A stretch of 64,000 nucleotides of DNA from Poriferisodalis sp965214215 (GTDB lineage Bacteria > Actinomycetota > Acidimicrobiia > Acidimicrobiales > Poriferisodalaceae). Every line of letters begins with the position of its first letter. Positions within the stretch are counted from its first letter, which is position 1. Under the pieces are notes generated by a model. That model saw nothing but the letters and a program-made list of their open reading frames with translations, did not search any database and was not told where the DNA came from. The position numbers and the translations under genes are program-made. The DNA lies in assembly GCF_965214215.1 (NCBI RefSeq), contig NZ_CBDCBD010000003.1, forward strand, positions 1 through 64,000. The letters run 5' to 3'. Positions 50,491 to 60,030 of this stretch are shown here, piece by piece.

Positions 50491-51758
50491 GAAGTTGCGC
50501 CCGACGTCAGATCGACCAAGCCGCCGAGTTCATCCAGCAACACCTGTGACAGCCAGCGCCCCCCGACGGTGCTGAGGTGCACGCCATCGGAGAGACGCAC
50601 ATCGGCGAGCTGCCCGTCTGCGTCAGCGACGTAGCGACTGAATCCGCCGTTCGGTCCCCGGAACAGGTCGCGGATGTCCACATAGATCACCCGATCCCGC
50701 TTGGCGGCCTCGGCGGCGAACACCTTGTTGACCTGCTGCATGCGCTCGTCGTAGTCGGGGCTCTCCATGATCGGCTGGCCCACCCAGATCAACACCCGGT
50801 CGGGGTCGGTCGTCACCAGGTCCATGACGTGGGCGACCCGCGCCGAGTACTCCTGCACCCAAGCCTCCGAGAAGGGGCGGGCGATCTGACCGTCCACCAC
50901 GAGCGCCTGTGCGTCGTTGCCGCCGTACATCATCACCACCGCGTCGGGATCGGTGGCAGGAATCACCTCGACGATTCGAGCGGGCCAGTCGTAGAAGTCG
51001 GGACGGCTCAGGCCGCTCGAGAGCTGATGCTCAGAGGAAGCCTCGATGACGCCGGTGTCATTGGCCAGCCCAACCATGACGTGGCCGAAGAACTGCACCA
51101 TCGAATCGCCCATGATGTGCAAGCGCAGCGGATCGTCCGGTGTGGGAAACCACGCCACGGTCGTGGGCGGTGCGCTGATGGGGGTCTCCCCGGTGTTGTC
51201 TGCGCCGTCGCTGGCCCCAGTGACGGGCTGCTCGTCGCCCGTGGCAGTTCCGGCCTCCGACGACGCGCCGTCGGCCGGCGCCGGCCGGGGCCCCGGGGCC
51301 ACCAGCGGCGCTGTGCCCCCGGGCTGCGTGTCGGCCTCGATGCCAGGGGTCGCTACGACCTGTTCGGATGAGGTCTGCTCCGTCGGCGTCGCCGTTGCGG
51401 TCGAATCGGGCTCGGCCGCAACGGCGAACTCATCGGATGTTGCCCCGGGATCGACCACCGATCGACCGAAGGCCTCGTCAACCCACAAGCGCGGCAGGTG
51501 CAGCCCGACCGCGCTGGAGGCGCCCTCGATCGGTTCCCAAACCGCTACCGAAGCGTCGCGCTCCCAGCCGAACGGCTTCTGCTGCGCCTCACGCAGCAGC
51601 TGCTGGGAGTTGCCCACGATCGCCAGCACGAGCCCGAGCGCGCCAGCCAGCAAGACTCTGCCGGCCGCCACGCCGTTATGGCGGTCTGTCGCGTCGAGGC
51701 GCGGCCCCGATGCCGCTGGAGCGGTCGAGGGATCAGGCGGAACGTGCGAGGCCGGCAT
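50487..51758 (-). CDS. SGNH/GDSL hydrolase-like protein (DUF459 type), first copy
   Basis: A 423-residue membrane-anchored protein. One N-terminal transmembrane helix (VLLAGALGLVLAIVGNSQQL) precedes a long Thr/Glu/Ala/Pro linker (about 80-180). The SGNH domain has block I LRLHIMGDSMVQFFGH, block III MYGGNDAQALVVDGQ and terminal D-x2-H in RLSDGVHLSTVGGRWL. It starts 3 bases after the MBOAT stop. By analogy with AlgJ/AlgX- and PatB-type partners of MBOAT proteins, it probably transfers or edits acetyl groups on a surface polysaccharide. Confidence 0.82.
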   Translation of the reverse strand: MPASHVPPDPSTAPAASGPRLDATDRHNGVAAGRVLLAGALGLVLAIVGNSQQLLREAQQKPFGWERDASVAVWEPIEGASSAVGLHLPRLWVDEAFGRSVVDPGATSDEFAVAAEPDSTATATPTEQTSSEQVVATPGIEADTQPGGTAPLVAPGPRPAPADGASSEAGTATGDEQPVTGASDGADNTGETPISAPPTTVAWFPTPDDPLRLHIMGDSMVQFFGHVMVGLANDTGVIEASSEHQLSSGLSRPDFYDWPARIVEVIPATDPDAVVMMYGGNDAQALVVDGQIARPFSEAWVQEYSARVAHVMDLVTTDPDRVLIWVGQPIMESPDYDERMQQVNKVFAAEAAKRDRVIYVDIRDLFRGPNGGFSRYVADADGQLADVRLSDGVHLSTVGGRWLSQVLLDELGGLVDLTSGATS

Positions 51759-51761
51759 TGC

Positions 51762-53183
51762 TCAGAACTGGAAGTAGATGAACGGGGCGACGCCCGTGGG
51801 GCCGAGTACGTCAATTGCCACCAATGAGATGCCCACCACAGCGCCTTGGGCCACCCAGCCGAGGCTGGCGAAGCCGTCGCGCAGCTGGTCGAACCAGTCC
51901 GTGGGCATGAACTGGAATGCCAGCGCGCCGAAGGTCACGGCAATCACCAGCGGTGTCGCAGTGCCGGCGTAGTTGTCGAAGCTGGCAACAGCGCCGAGCA
52001 TCTCCACAGCAGCGGACAGCGATTCGGACCGGAAGAACACCCACGCCAGGCACACCACGTGGAAGGTGACGAGCCAGCGCACGACCTCGCCGATTGCCGG
52101 AGAGAGCACGGGACCGGCCCCGCTGCGCTCTCGCTGCTCAAGCACGAGCCGCTCCGCTGCCAGAACGACACCATGGATGCCGCCCCAGATGACAAAATTC
52201 CAGGTGCTGCCGTGCCACAGGCCGCCGAGCAACATGACGACCATGAGATTGCGATAAGTGGTGGCGCGGCCTTTCCTGTTGCCGCCCAGCGGCACATAGA
52301 GGTAGTCGCGCAGCCAGCGGGACAGGGTCATGTGCCAGCGCCGCCAGAAATCCTGCAGGGTGAGCGCCCGGTAGGGATTGTTGAAGTTCTGCGGGAACCG
52401 GAAGCCCAGCAGCAGCGCCACGCCAATGGCGATGTCGGTGTAGCCGGAGAAGTCCGCGTAGATCTGGACTGCGTAGGCGTAGACCCCGAGCACGACTTCG
52501 GGGCCGCTGTGCGCGCCTGGATCGGCGAAGACGCCGTCCACGATCTCACTCGCCAGGAAGCTGGAGATCACGACCTTCTTGAACAGCCCGTTCAGGATCA
52601 GCCCGAAGGCCTCGGCGGCAGGCACGTAGCGGGGGTCGGGCCGGGCAGCGAGCTGCGGCGCCATCTCCGACGCCCGCACGATCGGGCCAGCCACAAGCTG
52701 GGGGAAGAACGACAGGTACACCGCGAAGTCCAGCGGCGTCATCTCGCGGATGTTCCCCCGACCGATATCGATGATGTAGCTCATCGCCTGGAACGTGTAG
52801 AAGGAGATGCCGACCGGCAGCGTGTACTCCAGCACTGGCAGCGCGCCCGTGATGCCGAATCGCTCGAGCAGGTTGGACATCTCGACAGCGAAGAAGTCCC
52901 AGTACTTGAAGACGCCGAGAATGACGAGGTTGGCGGTGACGCCGAGTCCGACCCACCAGCGTTTCCCGTCCGCAGTGCTGTTGACCGCGAAGTGCCCCGC
53001 GACCCAGTTGATAACGATGGTCGTGAGCAGCAGGAAGACGAAGCGCCAGCTCCACCAGCCATAGAAGACGATGCTGGCAGCGAGCATCAGCGGCTTCCAC
53101 AGCGCCGGGTGGGGCCGGGTCAGCCAGTTGACGACGAAGACGACAAAGAAGAATGCGCCGAAGACGAACGTCGGGAACAACAT
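51762..53183 (-). CDS. MBOAT family O-acyltransferase, AlgI type
   Basis: A 473-residue polytopic membrane protein starting MLFPTFVFGAFFFVVFVVNW. Family motifs are PYRALTLQDFWRRWHMTLSR, WLRDYLYVPLGGNRKG and the catalytic-His segment GLWHGSTWNFVIWGGIHG near residue 320, as in AlgI/PatA/DltB-type proteins. These move acetyl groups from cytoplasmic donors across the membrane for O-acetylation of exopolysaccharide or peptidoglycan. It is the first gene of the three-gene module with two DUF459 proteins. The tandem repeat lies just upstream of its start. Confidence 0.93.
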   Translation of the reverse strand: MLFPTFVFGAFFFVVFVVNWLTRPHPALWKPLMLAASIVFYGWWSWRFVFLLLTTIVINWVAGHFAVNSTADGKRWWVGLGVTANLVILGVFKYWDFFAVEMSNLLERFGITGALPVLEYTLPVGISFYTFQAMSYIIDIGRGNIREMTPLDFAVYLSFFPQLVAGPIVRASEMAPQLAARPDPRYVPAAEAFGLILNGLFKKVVISSFLASEIVDGVFADPGAHSGPEVVLGVYAYAVQIYADFSGYTDIAIGVALLLGFRFPQNFNNPYRALTLQDFWRRWHMTLSRWLRDYLYVPLGGNRKGRATTYRNLMVVMLLGGLWHGSTWNFVIWGGIHGVVLAAERLVLEQRERSGAGPVLSPAIGEVVRWLVTFHVVCLAWVFFRSESLSAAVEMLGAVASFDNYAGTATPLVIAVTFGALAFQFMPTDWFDQLRDGFASLGWVAQGAVVGISLVAIDVLGPTGVAPFIYFQF

Positions 53184-53210
53184 GACAAGCCGAACATACT
53201 TGCGCCCTCG

Positions 53211-53450
53211 CTCCAAGCACGGACACGCAGGTGAACCTTCCAGTTGTCGCACCAATTGCTTCCCGCTCCTGTTCGCTGCGCTCACGGGCCGCGCGGGCCA
53301 CGGCTTCGCCTGCCGGCTCAGCCTCCAAGCACGGACACGCAGGTGAACCTTCCAGTTGTCGCACCAATTGCTTCCCGCTCTTGTTCGCTGCGCTCACGGG
53401 CCGCGCGGGCCACGGCTTCGCCTGCCGGCTCAGCCTCCGAGCACGGACAG
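53211..53450. repeat. 112-bp tandem direct repeat, two full copies and a short third
   Basis: Units at 53211-53322 and 53323-53434 are nearly identical (for example CTCCTGTTC against CTCTTGTTC). A third begins at 53435 with CTCCGAGCACGGACA before diverging. The array fills the gap between the divergent MBOAT gene and the phosphohexomutase. Part of the unit recurs inside mazG (26011-26057). On the minus strand the unit is open and reads EAEPAGEAVARAARER SEQERE, similar to the mazG insert. Confidence 0.9.
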
Positions 53451-53472
53451 CGGTAGGCGGAGGCGTTGCCCT

Positions 53473-55203
53473 ATGACCACCCCCGAAGCACTCGCAGACT
53501 CCTGGCTGGCGGTCGAACCCGACGAAGCGATGCGTCGCGACATCGAGGCCAATCGTTCGAACGTCGAATGGGTGGAGGCACACTTCGGCAGCCGGCTGCG
53601 GTTCGGCACGGCCGGAATGAGGGCGTCGTGGGGTCCGGGGCCGGCCTGCATGAACCGCGTCATGGCCCGTGTCGCCGCCCGAGCCATCGGCAACGAACTG
53701 ATCGGGTGCGACTTGGGCCGGCGAGGCGCCGTCGTCGGCTTCGATGCCCGGCAGGGCTCCGCGGACATGGCCTTCGACGCGGCGCGCCTACTCGCCGCCA
53801 TGGGCATCCCGACGGCAATCATCGACGCACCGGCCCCGACGCCGCTGCTCGCGCGGCAGCTGCTCGCCCGATCCGCAGGTGCGGGACTGATGATCACTGC
53901 GAGCCACAACCCCCGTCCCGACAACGGCCTGAAGGTGTACTGGTCCGACGGCACCCAGATCCGGCCTCCGATCGACCGCCGCATCGAAGCTCGCATGGAC
54001 CTGTCGTTGCTTCCCGTCGACGGCGATCTGGCTGCCCGGCACGCGGTGAAGAGCCTCGAGGTGCGCTCGGTAATCGCCGAATACGTCGGTGCTGCGGTCC
54101 GCCGCCCCGTCCTCGATTCAGACAGCCGACCAGTCGATCCGGCTGATGTGACGCCGATCGTCTACACGGCATTGTGCGGCGTCGGCTCGCAGACCCTGGG
54201 TCATGCGTTCGCCACCGCGGGGCTGCCGCCGCCGATCTATGTCGAACACCAGCGACATCCCGACGGCTCATTTCCCGGATTGCCGTTCCCCAATCCCGAG
54301 GAGCCCGGCACGCTCGATGATGCGACGGCACTGGCGTCTGAGGTCGGCGTCGACGTGGTCCTCGCCAACGACCCAGACGCAGACCGCCTGGCGGTGGCCG
54401 TCCGCGAACAGGACGGTGCGTGGCGCCGGCTCAGCGGCGACGAACTCGGCCTGCTGCTGTGCGATTGGCTGATCGGCCTGGCGGGCGACGGCGAGGACGT
54501 CGAGGCCAATGTGCGGCCGTTGATCTCGGCGTCGTCAGTGGTGTCAGGTCGGATGGTTGAAGCCCTGTGCAGCGCCCGGGGCGTCACTCACCACCGCACT
54601 CTCACCGGCTTCAAGTGGATCATGGAGCCGCGGCTGGCGCATCGCGAAGCCCGTTGGGTGTTCGGCTACGAGGAAGCGCTCGGCTATTCGGTCACCGACG
54701 CCGTGCTGGACAAGGACGGCGTCTCAGCCGCCGTCGAATTCGCACGGTTGGCTGGGGCGCTGGCTGCCCGCGGCATCGGGCCACTGGAGCGCCTCGACGA
54801 GTTGGCTGCCGAAATCGGCCTCCATGTCACGACCGCGGCGTCGGTGCGCGCCGCCACCGAAGCGATTGCTGCGGCCATAGCGCGGTTGCGGGCCGATCCG
54901 CCCGACATGATCGCTAACCGCCCCATCACAAAGATCACCGACTGGCTCGACTCGAGTGCGCCGCACCGAGCTGACCTACTGGAATTGGAGCTGACTCCCG
55001 CCACGACGGACGGCCCGCACCACGACCCCACGACGCAGGTACGCATCTGCATCCGGCCGAGCGGCACCGAACCCAAGGCCAAGATCTATCTCGAGGCGGT
55101 GACGCCGAACCCCAGCAACGTCAGCACCGAACGCCGCCGCCTGCAGGCTCTGCTTGACGCCATCGCCGACGAGACCTTGGCGTCACTGTTCACGGCCGAG
55201 TGA
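53473..55203 (+). CDS. phosphohexomutase (alpha-PGM superfamily, PgcA-like)
   Basis: A 576-residue enzyme. The phosphoserine loop is MITASHNPRPDNGLKVYWSD (Ser near 143), the Mg-binding motif VLANDPDADRLAV, the sugar-binding loop FGYEEALGYS and the phosphate-binding end RPSGTEPKAKIYLEA. The N-terminal SRLRFGTAGMRA is typical of the long phosphoglucomutase/phosphopentomutase branch. It interconverts glucose-1-phosphate and glucose-6-phosphate, or phosphoribose isomers. ATG 53473 is chosen, as upstream sequence in frame is repeat DNA. It could serve the galactose route by using glucose-1-phosphate. Confidence 0.92.
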   Translation: MTTPEALADSWLAVEPDEAMRRDIEANRSNVEWVEAHFGSRLRFGTAGMRASWGPGPACMNRVMARVAARAIGNELIGCDLGRRGAVVGFDARQGSADMAFDAARLLAAMGIPTAIIDAPAPTPLLARQLLARSAGAGLMITASHNPRPDNGLKVYWSDGTQIRPPIDRRIEARMDLSLLPVDGDLAARHAVKSLEVRSVIAEYVGAAVRRPVLDSDSRPVDPADVTPIVYTALCGVGSQTLGHAFATAGLPPPIYVEHQRHPDGSFPGLPFPNPEEPGTLDDATALASEVGVDVVLANDPDADRLAVAVREQDGAWRRLSGDELGLLLCDWLIGLAGDGEDVEANVRPLISASSVVSGRMVEALCSARGVTHHRTLTGFKWIMEPRLAHREARWVFGYEEALGYSVTDAVLDKDGVSAAVEFARLAGALAARGIGPLERLDELAAEIGLHVTTAASVRAATEAIAAAIARLRADPPDMIANRPITKITDWLDSSAPHRADLLELELTPATTDGPHHDPTTQVRICIRPSGTEPKAKIYLEAVTPNPSNVSTERRRLQALLDAIADETLASLFTAE

Positions 55204-55296
55204 GCAGGGACCAGCGATGCCCTCCCACGCTGCACGGGACATTCGGGCCATCGATGGAATTCAGGCACGGCCCGGCAGCAGCAACGACGACGGGCT

Positions 55297-56352
55297 CTAG
55301 ATCAAGTCGGCGGCCAGCTCGTCGAGCGGCACCAGCGGCCGGGTGCCCACGTGGGAGATGACCTCGGCGGCTGCCACCGAGCCCAGTCGGCCGCATAGCT
55401 CCAGGTCATAACCGTTCGCGAGGCCGTACAGCACACCGGCCGCATACAGATCGCCCGCACCGGTGCGGTCGATCACCTCGTCGACCGGCTCGACCGGCAC
55501 GTTCACGATCTCGTCGGGAGTGACGAGCACTGCGCCTGCAGCCGAGAGCGTGACAGATGCGATGTCCACACGGCCTTGCACCTCGCCGAGCGCTTCGTCG
55601 AGATCATCGGTGTCGTACAGCGCCTTGAGCTCAGCCGCGTTCGCGAACAGGACGTTGGTGCAACGGTCGACCATGTCGATGAACTCGCGCCGGTGGCGCT
55701 CGACGCAGAACGAATCCGACAAGCTGAGCGCGACCTGGCAGTCGTTGCCAGGTGCAGCGCAGTGCTCTGCCACCTCGCGCAGTGCCGCTCGGGCGGCCGT
55801 CGGATCCCAGAGATAGCCCTCCAGCAACACGGTGCGGGCACGGCCCACCATGTCCCAGTCCACATCGGCTGGAGCAAACCCGGCCGAAGCACCCAGGTAC
55901 GTGTTCATCGTTCGCTCGCTGTCGGGTGTGATGACCACCGTGCAGCGCCCGGTCGGGTCATCACGCGGCGCTCTCGCGGTGGACTGAAAAACGCCGTGAG
56001 CAGCCATGTCGGCGACGAACAGATCGCCAAGCCCGTCCTCGCAGACTCGGCCCATGTATCCGGCGCGCCCGCCGAGCGCGGCGATGCCGAGCATGGTGTT
56101 GGCCACCGAGCCGCCAGGAGTCATCTCGTCGGCGCCGCCGAGCAATTCCACCATCGCGGCAAGCTCGGTCGCTCGCTCGGTGTCCACGAGCGTCATGGCC
56201 CCCTTGACAATGCCCAGGCCATCGACGACGGCGTCATCGGCGCGCAGCAGCACATCCACCATGGCATTGCCGATGCCGACCACATCCAGCGCCGCCTCAT
56301 CGACAGCGGCATCGGGTGCATTGCCAACATCCAGAACATCCCCAGGCTCCAC
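55297..56352 (-). CDS. PfkB family carbohydrate/nucleoside kinase, adenosine kinase-like
   Basis: A 351-residue ribokinase-family kinase starting at a tentative GTG 56352. It shows VVGIGNAMVDVLL, the substrate motif PGGSVANTMLGIAALGGRAG, and the second PfkB signature DRTGAGDLYAAGVLYGL near residue 290 with the catalytic Asp in GAGD. The family includes adenosine kinase and 2-dehydro-3-deoxygluconokinase. The sequence resembles the adenosine kinase-like branch common in proteobacteria and some actinobacteria. The substrate is not certain. Confidence 0.88.
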   Translation of the reverse strand: MEPGDVLDVGNAPDAAVDEAALDVVGIGNAMVDVLLRADDAVVDGLGIVKGAMTLVDTERATELAAMVELLGGADEMTPGGSVANTMLGIAALGGRAGYMGRVCEDGLGDLFVADMAAHGVFQSTARAPRDDPTGRCTVVITPDSERTMNTYLGASAGFAPADVDWDMVGRARTVLLEGYLWDPTAARAALREVAEHCAAPGNDCQVALSLSDSFCVERHRREFIDMVDRCTNVLFANAAELKALYDTDDLDEALGEVQGRVDIASVTLSAAGAVLVTPDEIVNVPVEPVDEVIDRTGAGDLYAAGVLYGLANGYDLELCGRLGSVAAAEVISHVGTRPLVPLDELAADLI

Positions 56353-56429
56353 GCCCGTGGGCTTAGCACCTCGACTGAACCGTTCGCACGATCTGTGTGG
56401 GATCGGAAGGCCTCGGTAGTGTGCGCGCC

Positions 56430-59033
56430 GTGACGTTTCTGACTGATGGCTCGCCCGATGCCAACCCGTACCGGCTGCCACGAGATGTACTGCCGAGTCG
56501 CTACGACATTCTCATGGAGCCCGACATCGCCGAGGCCCGCTTTGTCGGGGAGGTTGTGATCGCGGCAACGGTGCAGGCGCCCGTCGACAGCATCATGCTC
56601 AATGCCGCCGATCTGGACTGCGGCGAAGCGACGCTGCAACAGAACGGGTCCGCGATTGCCGCAGAAGTGACGTTCGACGCCGAAACGGAGCGGATGGCGC
56701 TGCGTCCCGTCGACGGCCGCCGGCTCGAACCCGGCGATCTCCGGATCAGCTGCACGTTTGCCGGCGAGCTGAACGATCAGCTCCGCGGCTTCTACCGGTC
56801 CACCTTCGTCGACGAGGACGGCGAGCTGCGCACCATCGCCACGACACAATTCGAGTCCACCAACGCCCGGCGAGCGTTTCCGTGCTTCGACGAGCCCGAC
56901 TTCAAGGCCGTCTTCGGCGTCACGATGATCGTGCCGGCCGATCTCATGGCGGTCAGCTGCTCCGAGGTGGTGTCGTCGGAAATCTTGGCCGACGGCCGGC
57001 GCCGCGACGACTTCGCCGACACCATGGAGATGTCGACCTACCTCATGGCGTTCATCGTCGGCGACGTCGAAGCCACCGAGCCGGTCGATGTCGGCGGCGT
57101 GCCGCTGCGCATCGTTCACGTGCGCGGCAAGTCCGCGCTGACCGGGTTCGGTTTGGAAGCCGGGGCGTTCGCGCTCGCGTGGCTGGTCGACTACTACGGC
57201 ATTCCCTACCCAGGCACCAAGGTGGACCTCATCGCCGTGCCGGACTTTGCATTCGGTGCCATGGAGAACATGGGCGCCATCACCTTCCGCGAGACGCTGC
57301 TGCTGGCCGACCCCGACAAGGCCACCACCGCTGAGCTGCTGCGCATCGTCGATGTCGTGGCACACGAACTTGCGCACATGTGGTTCGGCAATCTCGTGAC
57401 GATGGACTGGTGGAACGGCATCTGGCTGAAGGAGGCCTTCGCCACCTTCATGCAGGTGGCCACCACCGATGCCTTCCGGCCGGAATGGAAGCGCTGGGAC
57501 GAGTTCTCGATCGAGCGGGGGGCGGCGTTCGACGTAGACGCGCTGAGCACCACCCGTCCCGTCGAGTACGAGGTGATCTCCCCGGCCGATGCCGAGGGCA
57601 TGTACGACGTGCTGACTTACGAGAAGGGCGCGGCGGTCGTGCGGATGCTCGAGCAGTACCTCGGCCCCGACCGTTTCGCGGCGGGCGTGCAGCACTACTT
57701 GGAGCGTCACAGCTACGCCAACACCACCACGACCGATCTGTGGGATGCCCTCGAGACCTCCAGCGGCGAGCCGGTGCGGTCGGTCATGGACGGCTGGATT
57801 TTCACGCGCGGCTACCCGATCGTGTCGGTCGAACCGCATCACGACGGCCTGAGGATTGCCCAGCATCGCTTCGTGTACGGATCCGGAGATTCCGCTGGCG
57901 CTGAGGCACCCGATGCTGCGATCTGGAGCGTGCCGGTCATGGTGCGGGCCCGGCTGGTCGATGGCAGCACCGTCGAGCGGCAACTTCTGCTCACCGATGC
58001 CTCGGCAACGCTGGACCTGGGCGCGTCTGTGGAATGGGTCATCGTCAACTCGGGCGGGCACGGCTACTACCGGGTGCGCTACAGCGCAGAGCTGCTCGCC
58101 GCCGTGGCACGGCAGGCGTTGGAGGTGCTCGAACCCATCGAGCGATACGGGCTCGTCGACGACACCTACGCGGCCGTCGTGGCCGGTGATGCCAGCGCCG
58201 CCGAATTCATCGGGCTGGTGACCGACCTGGGCTCCGAGACCGACCTGCACGTGTGGCAGCGGATGATCTGGGGGCTCAAGGGACTGCACGCGATCGCCGA
58301 ACCGGCCGGGCGCGAGGCACTGGCTGTGCTCATCCGTGACCTGGCGACGACCGCACTGGGCGTGCTGGGCTTCGAGCCCCAGCCCGGTGAGCCCGATCTC
58401 GACCGCGAGCTGCGCGGTGTGCTCTTCGAGGCGGCCGGGGGCCGTGGACGTGACGAGCTGGTCCGGGCCCGCGCGCGGGAGCTCTTCGAGGAGGCCGTTG
58501 GCAACAGCGCCTCTGTCGAGCCGAACCTGGCCGCCGCGATCGTGCAGGTCACCGCAGCGGCCGGCGACGAGACCGACTACGAACAGATGCTGGAGCTGTA
58601 CCGGTCGGCTGAAACTCCGCAAAGCGAGCTGCGATACCTGCAATCGCTGCTGCTGTTCGACGACCGCGGGCTGTTCGAGCGGACGCTCGAATTGTTTGCA
58701 GCCGAAGTCCGCACCCAGAATGCCCCGTACCTGCTCGGCGCCGCCATGACCCACCTCGACTGGGGCCCGCTGGCGTGGGCCTTCATCCGGGATCGATGGG
58801 ACGAACTGACCGATCGTTTCCCCCAGAATTCCATTTCGCGCATGGTCGGCGGTATCCGAGGGATGCACACCCATGAGCTGGCCACCGAGGTCGAGACGTT
58901 CCTCTCGGAGCACGAAGTGCCGCAGGGGGCGCTGACGGTGGCCCAGCACGTCGAGAAGATGTGGGTCAACGTGCGGCTGCGCGAGCGTGAGGGCGCACGC
59001 ATCGGCCAAGCGGACGCGGCACCGACGTCATGA
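56430..59033 (+). CDS. pepN: aminopeptidase N, M1 family
   Basis: An 867-residue zinc aminopeptidase starting at GTG 56430. Visible elements are the substrate-anchoring GAMENMGAITF (about 276), the zinc site HELAHMWFGNLVTMDWWNG with the third ligand Glu in LKEAFATF (about 312-335), and a Tyr in the catalytic loop (VLTYEKGAAVVRML). The C-terminal ERAP1-like helical domain is complete (MVGGIRGMHTHEL). The actinobacterial PepN removes N-terminal residues from peptides in the cytoplasm. It is divergent from the PfkB gene (77 bases). Confidence 0.96.
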   Translation: MTFLTDGSPDANPYRLPRDVLPSRYDILMEPDIAEARFVGEVVIAATVQAPVDSIMLNAADLDCGEATLQQNGSAIAAEVTFDAETERMALRPVDGRRLEPGDLRISCTFAGELNDQLRGFYRSTFVDEDGELRTIATTQFESTNARRAFPCFDEPDFKAVFGVTMIVPADLMAVSCSEVVSSEILADGRRRDDFADTMEMSTYLMAFIVGDVEATEPVDVGGVPLRIVHVRGKSALTGFGLEAGAFALAWLVDYYGIPYPGTKVDLIAVPDFAFGAMENMGAITFRETLLLADPDKATTAELLRIVDVVAHELAHMWFGNLVTMDWWNGIWLKEAFATFMQVATTDAFRPEWKRWDEFSIERGAAFDVDALSTTRPVEYEVISPADAEGMYDVLTYEKGAAVVRMLEQYLGPDRFAAGVQHYLERHSYANTTTTDLWDALETSSGEPVRSVMDGWIFTRGYPIVSVEPHHDGLRIAQHRFVYGSGDSAGAEAPDAAIWSVPVMVRARLVDGSTVERQLLLTDASATLDLGASVEWVIVNSGGHGYYRVRYSAELLAAVARQALEVLEPIERYGLVDDTYAAVVAGDASAAEFIGLVTDLGSETDLHVWQRMIWGLKGLHAIAEPAGREALAVLIRDLATTALGVLGFEPQPGEPDLDRELRGVLFEAAGGRGRDELVRARARELFEEAVGNSASVEPNLAAAIVQVTAAAGDETDYEQMLELYRSAETPQSELRYLQSLLLFDDRGLFERTLELFAAEVRTQNAPYLLGAAMTHLDWGPLAWAFIRDRWDELTDRFPQNSISRMVGGIRGMHTHELATEVETFLSEHEVPQGALTVAQHVEKMWVNVRLREREGARIGQADAAPTS

Positions 59034-59061
59034 GCCCCGCCGCACCGCCGGGCTGGGGCTG

Positions 59062-59190
59062 ATGTTCGGCCGCCCGCCCCGGCGACCGATGCGGCCCGGA
59101 GATGAGCTGTGGCTGTCGTTGCGCGCGCTTGCGGCCGCTGGAGCGCTGATTGCCGTGGTGATCTACTGGGCGCTGATCATCGTGGACTAG
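59062..59190 (+). CDS. small single-helix membrane protein
   Basis: A 42-residue ORF starting at ATG 59062: a basic/Pro-rich head (MFGRPPRRPMRPGDELWLSL) followed by one hydrophobic helix (AAAGALIAVVIYWALIIVD). It starts 28 bases after pepN and its end overlaps ctaG convergently by 14 bases. Many oxidase loci have such small membrane proteins, but no family is recognised here. Confidence 0.5.
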   Translation: MFGRPPRRPMRPGDELWLSLRALAAAGALIAVVIYWALIIVD

Positions 59191-60028
59191 GCGGCTGAAC
59201 CGGGCTCAGGTTCTTCGACTCGTCGGCCCACCGCATCATCATGGCGACGATGGTTCCCCACACGATCGGTATGCCGCCCAGCTTCATGATGAGCCCGGCC
59301 GTCTGCTGGTCTGTGGCCGCATCCAGACCGTAGAACCGGGGTGCCAGCTCATAGGTGGCGTAGAGCGGGAAGCTGGCAAAGGTCAAGAACCCTGCCGGCA
59401 CCGCCGGCACGACCCCGAGCGCCAGGAACAGGTACACCATCTTGCCGGGGTAGGCGCGCAGCCGGTGCTCGGTGAGCGGTGAGCAGATCGGCAGCCACAC
59501 GAGCACACCGGAGACAAGCCACACGGCGTCCATCACGAAGGACCCGAACTGGTTTGCCCGCAGCGTGTCCACCGCCCACGGCGAATGCGTCGCCACCAGG
59601 CAGCCGTTGAACACCAGCCCAGCGCACACCGGCTGTGTGAGGCGGGTCATGAAGCGGTACAGACGCAGCTTCGCCAAGATCCTGCGCGCCATCGGTTCGG
59701 GCGTGCCGAGAACCAGCAACGGCGCGGCCACCAGCGTGTAGAGCATGAACTGCGCCATGTGGGCCGACGCGAGGTATCCGGCGCCGAGGACGCCAAGCGG
59801 CCAATCCGATGCCACCCAGAACGCCAACACTCCTGAGAGGAACAGCCACGTCTGCCGTCGTTCGGCGGCGGCATCGGACGGCGCGAGCGGCCCCGGGCGC
59901 ATGTCGCGTGCGCGGCGACGGGCCACCAGATACGGGACGGCGATCGCGAGTGATGCTGCCCAGACGCCTGGGTAAGCCCGCCACGACCAACTCCACGGCA
60001 CTTCGAGAGCCGAGCACCAAAAGCGCAT
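59177..60028 (-). CDS. ctaG: CtaG-type cytochrome c oxidase assembly protein (caa3_CtaG)
   Basis: A 283-residue membrane protein with about seven helices. It has the caa3_CtaG pattern: AYPGVWAASLAIAVPYLVA, YLASAHMAQFMLYTLVAAPL, LVLGTPEPMARRIL, THSPWAVDTLRAN and a late GKMVYLFLALGVVPAVPAGF. Such proteins deliver copper or aid assembly of cytochrome oxidase. It starts 2 bases after the SCO gene stop, with which it forms an operon. Confidence 0.88.
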   Translation of the reverse strand: MRFWCSALEVPWSWSWRAYPGVWAASLAIAVPYLVARRRARDMRPGPLAPSDAAAERRQTWLFLSGVLAFWVASDWPLGVLGAGYLASAHMAQFMLYTLVAAPLLVLGTPEPMARRILAKLRLYRFMTRLTQPVCAGLVFNGCLVATHSPWAVDTLRANQFGSFVMDAVWLVSGVLVWLPICSPLTEHRLRAYPGKMVYLFLALGVVPAVPAGFLTFASFPLYATYELAPRFYGLDAATDQQTAGLIMKLGGIPIVWGTIVAMMMRWADESKNLSPVQPPSPR

Positions 60029-60030
60029 CG

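Noticed and set aside
53211..53450. 112-bp repeats considered as CRISPR or attachment sites
   Set aside because: There are no spacers, the unit is too long for CRISPR, and no integrase or tRNA edge is nearby.
53356..53472. Upstream extension of the phosphohexomutase by 39 codons
   Set aside because: The extension is entirely repeat DNA; family similarity starts after ATG 53473, which has a GGAGG upstream.
56193..59009. 938-codon open frame on the minus strand opposite pepN
   Set aside because: It mirrors the codon phase of the intact aminopeptidase N gene, has no recognisable domain and consists of His/Arg/Gly-rich low-information sequence. High GC keeps antisense frames open.
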